Origin: Serinibacter arcticus
GTDB taxonomy: Bacteria; Actinomycetota; Actinomycetes; Actinomycetales; Beutenbergiaceae
NCBI RefSeq assembly: GCF_004786095.1
Contig: NZ_RHPJ01000002.1
Span: 558,001-622,000, forward strand
Length of the DNA: 64,000 nucleotides
Reading direction: 5' to 3'
Shown: positions 43,783 through 52,668 of the stretch, one piece after another
Numbering within the stretch: the first letter of the stretch is position 1
How the letters are laid out: each line of letters opens with the position of its first letter
Notes under the pieces: model-generated
Databases searched by the model: none
The model's input: only the letters and a program-made list of their open reading frames with translations
Told to the model about the DNA's origin: nothing
Made by a program: the position numbers and the translations under genes

Positions 43783-44454
43783 TCACGCCTCGAAGTCGGC
43801 CGACAGCGCGACGGCGAGCTCGATGTCCTGCGGCTGCAGCTCGAGGGTGGCGCCGCCGTCGTCGAACGCGCTGGCCCGCATCGCCCGGAGGCGCGGTTCG
43901 CCGCCCCCGATCGGTGCGCCGGGTCCGGGTCGCAGCCCGTCCTCCCAGAGGGAGGTCAGGCGCGGGGTCGGCAGTCCGAGCGCGGCGGTGTAGGCCGCGG
44001 CACGTGCGACGGCGTCGCGCGCCGCACGGGCCCGCAGGTCGTCGACGACCGTGGCCCGCGTCGCCTCGGTCAGGCTCCAGGAGATGCGGTCGAGGGTGAC
44101 GTCCTCGCGCCCGGCGACGTCCAGGCACCACGCGCCCAGCGCGGCGAAGTCGCGGAACCGCACCTGCACCCTGGCCTGGGCGCGGAACCGACGGATCCGC
44201 TTCTGGCCGCCCGAGCGACCGCCGTCGACCCACTCGTCGTAGGTGCCGGTGGTGACGTCGGCCGCCTCCCACGCGGTCGCGGCGCCCGAGGCGACCGCCT
44301 CCTTGGCCTCGGCCACGAGCTCGGCGTGGCGTGCGACAGCGCGGCCGACGACGTCGGTCCGCTCGGCTCCGCTGGCCTCGACGCGGACGGCGGCGGTGCC
44401 CCGCTCGGCGGGGACGCGCGCTGAGGCGTCCCCGGTGACGGCGATCTGGACCAT
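43783..44454 (-). CDS. SIMPL (DUF541) domain protein
   Basis: This 223-residue protein has the DUF541 layout: an N-terminal strand 'IAVTGDASARVPAERGTAAV', 'FRAQARVQVRFRDFAALG' in the middle and 'ARAARDAVARAAAYTAALGL' followed by C-terminal strands. No signal peptide is seen, so unlike many family members it is probably cytoplasmic. The role is unknown; a stress function was proposed for some. GGAGGT precedes the ATG. It is convergent with the oxidase gene. Confidence 0.88.
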   Translation of the reverse strand: MVQIAVTGDASARVPAERGTAAVRVEASGAERTDVVGRAVARHAELVAEAKEAVASGAATAWEAADVTTGTYDEWVDGGRSGGQKRIRRFRAQARVQVRFRDFAALGAWCLDVAGREDVTLDRISWSLTEATRATVVDDLRARAARDAVARAAAYTAALGLPTPRLTSLWEDGLRPGPGAPIGGGEPRLRAMRASAFDDGGATLELQPQDIELAVALSADFEA

Positions 44455-44772
44455 GACGACCTCCGGGTGGTGACGGGTGAGCGGGGCTCCAGCATCGCAC
44501 CGGCGCGCGGGCGACGCCGCAGGAGCGCCTTGATGAAGAGTTAACCTGGGTTAAGTTCTGCTCAGCGCGGGTCCATCGCGATCAAGCGCGAGATTGCCCG
44601 ACCGCGTCAGCCCCTTTTATGTTTCTGACCATATTCGACGGCCGCGGGGGCCGCTCGGGTACGAGTGAGGCCGGAGAGGTGGACGGCGCGCGATCGAGCC
44701 GGGGGCGCATGCACGCCCTGCTCCGAGGGGGCCGATCGCGCGCGTCGCCTCTCCGGTCCTTCTCCCGTCCCG
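44455..44772. other. 318-base gap with two symmetric elements and no supported gene
   Basis: Upstream of the SIMPL gene there is a perfect TTAACC-TG-GGTTAA palindrome (44541-44554), an unusually A/T-rich operator-like site. Further along, a large imperfect inverted repeat spans 44671-44756 (GCGCGCGATCG at 44686-44696 pairing with 44733-44743, CCGGAGAGG pairing with CCTCTCCGG) next to the 3' end of the WYL gene and probably ends it. Short open frames here lack ribosome sites. Confidence 0.6.
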
Positions 44773-45786
44773 TCAGGGGCGGCGCGGTGCGGCGCGCGCG
44801 AACCGCTCGGAGAGGGTGACGAGCGCGTCGGCGAGCTCGGGCGGACCGAGCACCTCCAGGGCGGCGTCGAAACGCCCCAGCTCCGCGGCGAGCGCGATCC
44901 AGGACCACGAGCCGGAGCGCAGGTGCGTCCGCTCCGGGGTCATCTCGCGCGCTGCGCCGTCCGCGACGAACGGCAGCACGCGCCGCAGCGGAAGGTCCAG
45001 GACCACCTCGCCCCAGCACGGCCACGAGTCCGTCACCTGCCCGCCCTCGCTCGGTGCGCCCCGGAACCGGGCGCCGACCCACGCGCCGACGTCACCGCCG
45101 GGGATCTCGCGAGGGCCGAAGCGTGGTCCGGTCGGGGACCTCGGGGTGAGACGGTCGAGACGGAGCGTGTGCCAGTCCCGGCGGTCCAGGTCCCACGCCA
45201 CCAGGTACCAGCGGCCCTCGTGGGTGACGACGTGGTGGGGCTCCACCCGCCGGGGCGGTGGTGGCGCGGCGCCCGGGTCGCCGCTGCCGGCCCGGTCGCC
45301 TTCGGGCGAGTCGTAGTCCAGCCGCAGCACTTCGCGCGCCCGCACGGCGGCGCTCACCGCGGTCAGCGCGTCGGGGTCGACGGCGGGGGCGCCGTCGCGG
45401 CGGGGGAGCGGCGTCACCTCGACGGCGTCGATCCGGTGGCGCAGCCGGGCCGGCATCAACTGGCGGACGGCGCGCATGGCGCGCGCGGCGTCGTCGCCGA
45501 TCTCGACACCGCTCACCGCGGCCATCCGCAGCGCGACGGCGACGGCGACCGCCTGCTCGTCGTCGAACAGCAGGGGTGGGAGGTCGGCCCCGGCCTCGAG
45601 GCGGTAGCCGCCGTCGGGCCCCATGAGCGGTGTGACGCGGTAGCCCAGGGTGCGGAGCCGGTCGACGTCGCGGCGCACCGTCCGGTCGCTGACCGCGAGC
45701 CGCCGGGCCAGCTCCGGCCCCGCCCAGTCGCGTCGGGTCTGGAGCAGCGACAGCAGCAGGAGCGTGCGGGAGGAGGGTGCCGACAT
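44773..45786 (-). CDS. WYL-domain transcriptional regulator (YafY-like)
   Basis: This 337-residue protein has an N-terminal HTH-11 winged helix ('ELARRLAVSDRTVRRDVDRL') and the WYL ligand domain with 'HHVVTHEGRWYLVAWDLDRRD' and a C-terminal extension ('ELADALVTLSERF'). Such regulators often repress a neighbouring VOC or other small gene, and a VOC gene is divergent here. The ATG at 45786 is preceded 9 bases earlier by an in-frame GTG, so the start may shift by three codons. The gap contains imperfect CTGAC...GTCAG symmetry (45820-45853). Confidence 0.92.
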   Translation of the reverse strand: MSAPSSRTLLLLSLLQTRRDWAGPELARRLAVSDRTVRRDVDRLRTLGYRVTPLMGPDGGYRLEAGADLPPLLFDDEQAVAVAVALRMAAVSGVEIGDDAARAMRAVRQLMPARLRHRIDAVEVTPLPRRDGAPAVDPDALTAVSAAVRAREVLRLDYDSPEGDRAGSGDPGAAPPPPRRVEPHHVVTHEGRWYLVAWDLDRRDWHTLRLDRLTPRSPTGPRFGPREIPGGDVGAWVGARFRGAPSEGGQVTDSWPCWGEVVLDLPLRRVLPFVADGAAREMTPERTHLRSGSWSWIALAAELGRFDAALEVLGPPELADALVTLSERFARAAPRRP

Positions 45787-45899
45787 GAGGCTCACAGTGC
45801 TCGGGGTGCAGGACAGGAACTGACCGCTACTGCCGACACGGTAGTCACGTCAGCACCGCACCGCACCGCCCCTCCCGGGGCGCACCACGAGGAGATCCC

Positions 45900-46544
45900 A
45901 TGAGCCTGAACGTCACCCCCCACCTGAACTTCCGCGGCGACGCCCGCGCTGCGCTCGAGCACTACCGCGACGCGTTCGGCGGCGACCTCGTCGTCTCGAC
46001 CCACGGTGAGGCCGGCCCCGTCGCCGACCCGGGCGACGCCGACCTCGTGATCTGGGGCCAGGTCACCGCGCCGAGCGGTTTCCGGGTCATGGCCTTCGAC
46101 GTGCCCGCGGCACGCCCGTTCGCTCGCGGCGAGCAGTCGTTCTTCGTCTCGGTCCGGGCCGACGACGCCGACGAGCTCACCACCGCGTGGTCGACGCTGG
46201 TCGAGGGCGGGACGGTGCTGGTGGACCTCGCGCCGTCGCCGTGGTCACCGCTGTACGGCATGGCCGTGGACCGGTTCGGCGTCACGTGGGTGCTGGACGT
46301 CGCCGTCGATCAGCGCGTCAGGTGGTCAGGCTGCTCAGGCCTCCCCGTGGTGGTACCGGAAGAGGAACGCGGCCATCGCGTCGCGGTTGACCGGATTCAG
46401 CGGACGGTAGAGGGACGTGCCGTCGTTCCCGGTCCAGCCGGTCGTGATGCCCTCCTCGAACAACCAGGTGATCTCCGCGTAGAACTGGGTGGCGGGGGTC
46501 AGGTCGCTGAACGGGGAGGTGGTGGGCGCCGTGTGCGTCGGTGA
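45900..46544 (+). CDS. VOC-family protein (PhnB-like) with abnormal C-terminal extension
   Basis: Residues 1-139 are a normal PhnB/DUF1428-like glyoxalase-fold unit: 'VTPHLNFRGDARAALEHYRDAF', 'RGEQSFFVSV', 'LYGMAVDRFGVTWVLDVA'. The family usually ends there. Here no stop follows and the frame runs 75 residues further, antisense to the 3' end of the neighbouring SLH enzyme gene by 210 bases, with Arg/Gly-rich composition that looks like shadow sequence. Loss of the original stop by mutation or rearrangement is likely. The ATG has AGGAG upstream; the WYL regulator gene is divergent. Confidence 0.8.
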   Translation: MSLNVTPHLNFRGDARAALEHYRDAFGGDLVVSTHGEAGPVADPGDADLVIWGQVTAPSGFRVMAFDVPAARPFARGEQSFFVSVRADDADELTTAWSTLVEGGTVLVDLAPSPWSPLYGMAVDRFGVTWVLDVAVDQRVRWSGCSGLPVVVPEEERGHRVAVDRIQRTVEGRAVVPGPAGRDALLEQPGDLRVELGGGGQVAERGGGGRRVRR

Positions 46545-49500
46545 GCCGTCGAGGCGGTAGAGGAACGCCGCCATGGCGTCACGCGCGATCGGCTCGAGCG
46601 GACGGAACTGCGCCGTGCCGTCGGCCTGCACCCAGCCGGTGGTGACCTTCTGCTCGGCGAGCCAGGTGATCTCCTTGTAGAACTGGTTGCTCGGGTCGAC
46701 GTCGGTGAACGGCGAGACCGCGGGCGCCTGGAAGTCCGGGGAACCCTGCTGACGATAGAGGAACGCCGCCATCGCATCGCGCGCGATCGGCTGCACCGGC
46801 CGGAACTCGCGGGTCCCGTCGGCATTCACCCAGCCCGTGGAGATCCCGGCGCTCGCGAGCCAGCTGATCTCGTCGTAGAACAGGTCTCCCACCGTCACGT
46901 CCACGAACGAGATCGGCTCCGGGCCGGGGGTGTCGGTGACGTCGAGCACGAACGGGGCGATGCCGATCCAGTCGACGTCGGGGGCCACGGCGTAGCCCTC
47001 GAGGACGATCTGGTCCTGCTGTCCCGTGCGCTCGTCGATGACGAGCGTCTCGCGCGTGTTGCCGAACGTGACCGCACCGGCGTCGGTGGCCAGGTCGAGC
47101 GGCATCACGGCCTCCCAGAAGTTCGTGGCGGTGTAGGTGTAGCGGAACGTCGAACGCCCCGCCAGCCCGTCGCTGCCCTCCTCGGTGGCCTGCAGCCCGA
47201 GGTCGACGACCTGCGGGTTGTAGTCGTGCGTGCCCTCGATGTCGTCGTTGGAGAAGTGCACGACGACGTTGTAGGAGCCCGCACGGTCGAAGCCGTCGCC
47301 GCGCGGCAGGGTCATGGTGCCCTCGTTCGCGGCGACCGCGTCGGTGATGCCGAGACCGGTGACGTAGCCGGAGCCGCTGCCGTTGGTGAGCTGGTCACCG
47401 AACCCGGTGACCGCGGCCGTCCCGTCCAGCGCGAGGTCCTCGGCCTGGACCCGGACGATCGCTGCGTCACCCTCGACGGCCCGCGTGCTGCGGACCGAGG
47501 AGACGGTCGCGCCACCGGTGCTGCGCAGCTCGATCTCCGAGATGCCCTCCGGCAGGTGAACTCGCACGCGGGTCTCCTCGCCGGTCAGCGTCGTGGCGAC
47601 GCGCCCGTCCACGGTGATCTCGACGTCCGTCCCCGTCCACCCGAGGTCGAGGTCGTGGTAGCCCGACTCGAACGCGGAGACGTAGAGGTCGGCGCGCTCG
47701 CCGGCGACCAGCGTCGCCGCCGCGCCCGTCAGGGCGGCCCCGTCGAACAGGCGGAACGTCGTGGCCGGGTGGAGCGCGGTCTGACCGTTCACGTCGTCGC
47801 CGAGGCGGACGAGCTCGAACCGGTCGAGGGTGACCCCGCCCTCGAGGGCGGCCCCGGGCAGTGCCGTCGTCCCGTCCTGGCTCGTGCGGAGGCTGAGGGT
47901 GTGCTCACCGGCCGCCAGCGACAGCTCGACCGAGGTGGTGCCCCGGGCGACCGAGCGGACGTTGCTCGGTCGGACGGCGTTGGCGCCGTACTGCACGACG
48001 TCGGCGAACGCGTCGTCCACGAACACGGCGTGCTGCGCCTGGCGGCCCGGGGTGGCACCCAGGATCGTGAACCGGTACAGCCCGGCCTCCTCGACCGTGA
48101 CGTCCCAGTCGGCACGCGAGGTCGCTGCGTCGAAGCCCTCGACGTCACGTTCGCCCGAGGCGCGGTAGCCACCCGGCTGACGGACGCGGGCGTCGGTGAG
48201 GTCGAGGTTCTCGACCTCGGCCACCACGCGCGGGTGCGCCGGGAGCTCGTCGCCGACGACCCGGTCGGTCGCCGGGGTGACGATGACCTGGTACGCGCTC
48301 GAGGCGTTGGTGGACGGGATGCGGACCGTGGCGGAACCGCCGGTGACCGCGAGGGCGTCGTAGGCCGCGACGAGCGGCGGGGTGTCCGCCACGCCGTCGG
48401 TCCCGTTGACGAGGTTCTCGCGGATCTCGACGTCGACCGCCGTGCCGAACACGTCGGCGGGCAGGTTGCGCAGCACGAGCGAGCCGTCGCGGTCGGCGGC
48501 GATCCCGGCGACGACGACCTGGGCGCGGGCGTTGTCGGTGTCGACGGCGGCGATCGCCTTCTCCTGGTTCGTCGTCACGCGGACCGTCTGCGAACCGGTG
48601 AGGTCGGCGTACCACTTGAAGAGCCACCAGCCACCGTTCGCGGCGTTCACCTTGGCCTGGTTGTCCGACATGGTGCCGGACGCGGTCCAGTAGGCGGTCT
48701 GGGCGTCGATCTTGGCGGCCTCCATGCTGGCGAACCAGCGCAGGAGGTTCGCGGGCGAGCTCATGTCGGTGCTCGCGCCCCACTCGGTGATGTTGATCTC
48801 CGGGATCTCCTCCTGGGTGAGGCCGAGGTCGCGGGCGTACTGCTGGAAGAGCCCGACCCTCGTGGGCATCCACTGGTAGCCGCCGAGCTCGTGCCAGACG
48901 TAGACGTCGGGCACCGTGTCGGTCTCGATGGCCATCTCGAGGAACGCCTTGATGTTGCCCTCGCCCCGCCACCCGGCGTCACCGGGTCCCGCGATGCGCG
49001 GCCGCTCGAGACCGTTCCGGGCGTAGACGTCGGTGATGACGTTCCACGCAGCGACCCAGTCCGTCGCGCCGTCGGGCGTGAAGCTGCCGGGCTGGCCGCC
49101 CTGGTGCATGAACAGGTCGTAGTCGTTGCCGCGGCTGAGCCACTGCAGGTCGACCTCGTTGAACGGGATGTAGACGTAGTCCTCGGCGCGCTCGGAGGTG
49201 GAGGCGATCTCCTCGGTCACGATCTCGAGGACCTCGAGGTAGTCCCAGACGCCGTTGCCGCCGGCGGCGCGCTCACCCGTGAGGAGGCCGTCGCCGTCGC
49301 GCTCGTAGGTCCAGTCGTCACCGGGGCGGATGCCGCGGTTGTACGGCCAGTCGGGGTAGTAGTCCTGCGTGTAGACGTACAGGTCCTCGCCGTACTTGTC
49401 GAAGAAGGTGTCCTCGATCTGGAAGGCGTCGCCGCCCGGGTGCTGCGTGCCGAACGGCGGCTTCTGCGACACGTTGGTCATGCCGGAGCCGTTGACGAGC

Positions 49501-50666
49501 GCCTGCGTCGGTGAGGCCTCGTCGCCCAGGCCGTACAGGGTGCCCGTGGCGCCGCCGCGGAAGTCCCCGGTGACCTGACCGAAGTCGGCGACGACCTCCT
49601 CGGTAGCGCGGTCGGTGACCGTGACGGTGGTGGTGAGGGCCTCGTCGCGACCGGCGATGCTGCCGGTCGCGGTGAACGTCCGTCCGCCGGTGGCGTAGTT
49701 GCTCGGCGGCACGAACTCCCAGGTGATGGCGACCTCGCTGGTCAGCCCGCTCTCGCGGGTGACCTCGACCGTCGCGGGCAGCGCAGGGGCGACCCCCGCC
49801 GGCGTCGAGACGTCCCACTGCGTCCGTGCGACCGAGACGATCGGACCGACCTCGTCGAGGAAGAGCTGGCCGACCTGCTCACCGCTGAGCGCGGAGGTGT
49901 GGATCGCGAAGTCGTCGAGCTCGCCGCCGAAGAGCGCGGCCCACTGGCTGGCCCACGGCACGCGACCGATGAGACCGGACCGGGTGCTGCCGGAGGCGGC
50001 GAGCTTCTCGAAGTCGAGGTCCACCGACTGCCGGCTGACGAGCTCGCCGTTGATGTAGTACCAGAGCGAGTCGCCGTCGGCGACGGAGGCGATGTGCGTC
50101 CAGGTGTTCGCCGAGAGCGGGGCCTGGTTGACGGCCTTCACCTCGCTGCCGGAGTTCGCGGCAGCCTTGGACTGACCGCCCTCGTCGGGCACGTGGTAGA
50201 GGCCCCAGTTGTCGGCCGGCAGCGCATCGCTGCCGACGATGTAGGTCCACGGCAGCTGGCCCGCGTTCCGGCCGTCCCACTTCACCCAGGTCGAGACCGT
50301 CATCGCGTCGACGTCCTCGAAGAGGCCGGGCGGGATGTCCAGGTGGGGTGTGGTGCTGACCGACTGGCCCTGGGGGCCGCCGGGGAAGAGGCCGGTCGCG
50401 CCGTCGTCGCCGAACGGGCTGGTGCCGCGCGGCAGCGTCGAGCCGCCGCGCACCCTGGCGTCGAACGCGTTGCCGAGCGTGCCCTCGTTGGCGACGGTGG
50501 CGGCGCCGGGGGCGTCGTCGAACGTGTAGAGGATCGCCGGCGCGGGGACGGGCTCGACGGCGGGCGCGGCCGAGGCCGCGGTCGCGGTGAGGGCGAGAGG
50601 TGCGGCGGTGAGGGACGCCAGGAGGAGCGTCAGTGATCGTCGGACGGGTGCTGGTCGTGCGGTCAT
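46335..50666 (-). CDS. Giant secreted glycosidase: LamG, clan GH-A barrel, CBM-like modules, three SLH repeats
   Basis: This 1443-residue exported enzyme has a signal peptide (1-35), a LamG/concanavalin module (about 45-270), an Ig-like module (about 275-370), and a TIM-barrel catalytic region with acid/base Glu504 ('YIPFNEVD') and nucleophile Glu628 ('INITEWG'), the GH-A pattern closest to GH39-type enzymes. Two beta-rich CBM-like blocks follow, then three SLH repeats (about 1250-1443, each ending 'RDAMAAFLYR' or close). SLH repeats anchor it to the wall. It is the last gene of an operon with alpha-galactosidase and a sugar importer, so it probably cuts a galactose-bearing polysaccharide. 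Confidence 0.88.
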   Translation of the reverse strand: MTARPAPVRRSLTLLLASLTAAPLALTATAASAAPAVEPVPAPAILYTFDDAPGAATVANEGTLGNAFDARVRGGSTLPRGTSPFGDDGATGLFPGGPQGQSVSTTPHLDIPPGLFEDVDAMTVSTWVKWDGRNAGQLPWTYIVGSDALPADNWGLYHVPDEGGQSKAAANSGSEVKAVNQAPLSANTWTHIASVADGDSLWYYINGELVSRQSVDLDFEKLAASGSTRSGLIGRVPWASQWAALFGGELDDFAIHTSALSGEQVGQLFLDEVGPIVSVARTQWDVSTPAGVAPALPATVEVTRESGLTSEVAITWEFVPPSNYATGGRTFTATGSIAGRDEALTTTVTVTDRATEEVVADFGQVTGDFRGGATGTLYGLGDEASPTQALVNGSGMTNVSQKPPFGTQHPGGDAFQIEDTFFDKYGEDLYVYTQDYYPDWPYNRGIRPGDDWTYERDGDGLLTGERAAGGNGVWDYLEVLEIVTEEIASTSERAEDYVYIPFNEVDLQWLSRGNDYDLFMHQGGQPGSFTPDGATDWVAAWNVITDVYARNGLERPRIAGPGDAGWRGEGNIKAFLEMAIETDTVPDVYVWHELGGYQWMPTRVGLFQQYARDLGLTQEEIPEINITEWGASTDMSSPANLLRWFASMEAAKIDAQTAYWTASGTMSDNQAKVNAANGGWWLFKWYADLTGSQTVRVTTNQEKAIAAVDTDNARAQVVVAGIAADRDGSLVLRNLPADVFGTAVDVEIRENLVNGTDGVADTPPLVAAYDALAVTGGSATVRIPSTNASSAYQVIVTPATDRVVGDELPAHPRVVAEVENLDLTDARVRQPGGYRASGERDVEGFDAATSRADWDVTVEEAGLYRFTILGATPGRQAQHAVFVDDAFADVVQYGANAVRPSNVRSVARGTTSVELSLAAGEHTLSLRTSQDGTTALPGAALEGGVTLDRFELVRLGDDVNGQTALHPATTFRLFDGAALTGAAATLVAGERADLYVSAFESGYHDLDLGWTGTDVEITVDGRVATTLTGEETRVRVHLPEGISEIELRSTGGATVSSVRSTRAVEGDAAIVRVQAEDLALDGTAAVTGFGDQLTNGSGSGYVTGLGITDAVAANEGTMTLPRGDGFDRAGSYNVVVHFSNDDIEGTHDYNPQVVDLGLQATEEGSDGLAGRSTFRYTYTATNFWEAVMPLDLATDAGAVTFGNTRETLVIDERTGQQDQIVLEGYAVAPDVDWIGIAPFVLDVTDTPGPEPISFVDVTVGDLFYDEISWLASAGISTGWVNADGTREFRPVQPIARDAMAAFLYRQQGSPDFQAPAVSPFTDVDPSNQFYKEITWLAEQKVTTGWVQADGTAQFRPLEPIARDAMAAFLYRLDGSPTHTAPTTSPFSDLTPATQFYAEITWLFEEGITTGWTGNDGTSLYRPLNPVNRDAMAAFLFRYHHGEA

Positions 50667-50763
50667 CGGTGTCTCTCCGTTGAGGTGGTGTCGATGGGGC
50701 GAGGGCACAACGGGGCAGGGGTCGGCGAGCCTCCTCGGGCTTGACGGGTGGGTGCGGACGCGA

Positions 50764-51654
50764 CTACTTCACGGCGCCCGAGGTGATGCCGGAGATGATC
50801 TTGCGCTGGGCCACGATGAAGACGACCAGCAGCGGCAGGCTCATCAGCACGACGTAGGTGAAGATCAGGTGCCAGTTGTTGAGGTAGAGACCGGCGCTGG
50901 CGACCTGGAAGAGGTTGAGCGGCAGCGTGTCCAACCGACCGCCGACCACGAAGAACGCGTAGAACACGTCGTTCCAGATGTACAGGCAGATGAGGATGGT
51001 CGCGGTCGCGATGGTCGGGACGAGCAGCGGCAGGATGATCGTCCCGAAGACGCGGACGGGCGAGGCGCCGTCGACCCGCGCCGCCTCCTCCAGCTCGTGG
51101 GGGATCGTCCGCACGAAGCCGGTCACGAAGAAGATGACGGTCGAGAGGTACATCCCGGTGTAGACGCCGATCATGCCGATCGCGGTACCGGCCAGGCCGA
51201 GCTGCCGCAGGAGCAGCACGATGGTGACGACCGCGGGCGGGAGCACGATCCCCGAGATCGCGAGCGCGTACAGCACGGCGACCGCGCGCCCGGAGCGACG
51301 GGCCAGGACCCAGGACGCCAGGGACCCCAGGGTCAGGACGGCCAGGACCGCCGGGACCATGATCAGGAGGCTGCCGAGGAACGCCGAGGGCAGGCGGCCC
51401 TGCTCCCACACGGCTGCGACGTTCTCCCACAGCTGCCATCGCGACGGCAGCGTGAGGTCGGGGTTCAGCGCCTCGGCCTGGGTCTTGCCTGCCGTGACGA
51501 CGGCGATCCACAGCGGCGGCGCGATGACGAGCACGACGGCGAGGATCGCCACGAACGGCTGCAGCCGGCGCCACGGTCCGTGGTGGTCGTTGAGCCCGCG
51601 GCGCGTGGTCGGCGTGCCACCGGTCGGGGCGGGGGTGCGAGCGGTCGTGGTCAC
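50764..51654 (-). CDS. Sugar ABC transporter permease, MalG type
   Basis: This 296-residue inner-membrane protein has six helices and the EAA motif 'EEAARVDGASPVRVFGTI', ending in 'IISGITSGAVK' as MalG-type permeases do. GTG 51654 overlaps the preceding permease stop by 4 bases. It forms the import channel with the MalF-type partner. A Thr/Pro-rich cytoplasmic N-terminus of about 30 residues precedes helix 1. Confidence 0.93.
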   Translation of the reverse strand: MTTTARTPAPTGGTPTTRRGLNDHHGPWRRLQPFVAILAVVLVIAPPLWIAVVTAGKTQAEALNPDLTLPSRWQLWENVAAVWEQGRLPSAFLGSLLIMVPAVLAVLTLGSLASWVLARRSGRAVAVLYALAISGIVLPPAVVTIVLLLRQLGLAGTAIGMIGVYTGMYLSTVIFFVTGFVRTIPHELEEAARVDGASPVRVFGTIILPLLVPTIATATILICLYIWNDVFYAFFVVGGRLDTLPLNLFQVASAGLYLNNWHLIFTYVVLMSLPLLVVFIVAQRKIISGITSGAVK

Positions 51655-52604
51655 AGCACGTCCTCCCTCTTGCGCAGGGTCCGGATGACGGGGAAGGCCA
51701 GGACCATGACGACCAGGAAGAGCACCAGGCTCATGGTCGTGGCCTGGGCGAAGAGGCCCTGCCCGAAGGTCCGGAAGATGAAGATGTTGAGGAGCTCGGT
51801 GGTGCGGGCGGGGCCGCCGCCGGTGGTGGCCTGGACGATGTCGAAACCGTTCATCGAGCCGAGGAGCGCCGTCGCGACGTTGAACGTCACGGCCGGAGCC
51901 AGGAGCGGGAACCGGATGTCCCGGAAGGTGCGCCAGGCGGAGGAGCCGTCGAGCCGGGCCGCCTCGAGCACGTCCTCGCTGATCGTCTTCAGACCGGCCA
52001 GGTAGATCAGCATCGACAGGCCCATCCACTTCCACGCGTGGATGACGGCGACGACGACGAGCGTCCAGGTCGTCGAACCGAGCCACGGGATCGAGATCGT
52101 CGTGCCGAACACGGCGGACAGGACGCCGTTGAGGGCGCCGTCGGGCTTGAGGAACGCCTGGAAGATGTAACCCACGGCGAGTGCGGACATGACGACCGGG
52201 ACGAAGAACATCACGCGGGCGAACCGGTTGACGCGGGTGTCGCGCTCGAGGAGGAGCGCGAGCAGGAGCCCGAAGACGTTCTGGAACACGGCCACGAGAA
52301 CGGCGTAGACGATCGTGATGCGGAGCGAGGCGAGCAGCGTTCCCGAGGAGATCAGGTCGGCGAAGTTCTGCGTGCCGACGAAGGCGATCTCGCTCTTGAA
52401 GCTCGACCAGTCCGTGAGCGCGTAGATGAAGTTGAACAGCGTCGGGAGGAAGAAGAAGACGGCGAGCACCGCGAACGCCGGGACGAGGAACCACAGGGGG
52501 TGGTTGCCCCGGGCGCGGCGGGATCCTCCCGCTCCGGGTCGCCGCGTCGGCCGCGCCGTCGCGGACGGAGGGATCACGGGTCGTTCCTGGACGCTCGCAC
52601 TCAT
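51651..52604 (-). CDS. Sugar ABC transporter permease, MalF type
   Basis: This 317-residue permease has six helices, the EAA loop 'LEAARLDGSSAWRTFRDIRF' and the usual 'GGGPARTTELLNIFIFRTF' after helix 5. An Arg/Pro-rich N-terminus (1-35) is cytoplasmic. The ATG follows AAGGAG-like sequence 64 bases after the binding-protein stop, and a strong hairpin lies in that gap. As in the 5-8 kb importer, no ATPase gene is present. Confidence 0.93.
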   Translation of the reverse strand: MSASVQERPVIPPSATARPTRRPGAGGSRRARGNHPLWFLVPAFAVLAVFFFLPTLFNFIYALTDWSSFKSEIAFVGTQNFADLISSGTLLASLRITIVYAVLVAVFQNVFGLLLALLLERDTRVNRFARVMFFVPVVMSALAVGYIFQAFLKPDGALNGVLSAVFGTTISIPWLGSTTWTLVVVAVIHAWKWMGLSMLIYLAGLKTISEDVLEAARLDGSSAWRTFRDIRFPLLAPAVTFNVATALLGSMNGFDIVQATTGGGPARTTELLNIFIFRTFGQGLFAQATTMSLVLFLVVMVLAFPVIRTLRKREDVL

Positions 52605-52630
52605 CGCTGCTCCTTCTGGCGGGTGCTGGC

Positions 52631-52662
52631 GGGTGCCGGGACCGGAGGTGGTCCCGGCACCC
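52631..52662 (-). promoter_or_regulatory. Perfect hairpin between binding-protein and permease genes
   Basis: GGGTGCCGGGACC (52631-52643) and GGTCCCGGCACCC (52650-52662) form an exact 13-bp stem with a 6-base loop, immediately after the binding-protein stop and before the MalF-type start. Such stem-loops often leave more binding-protein mRNA than permease mRNA. Confidence 0.75.
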
Positions 52663-52668
52663 TGGTGG

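Noticed and set aside
44619-44819. Short plus-strand frame after the SIMPL promoter region
   Set aside because: No ribosome site, Arg/Gly-rich, and it overlaps the inverted repeat and WYL gene end.
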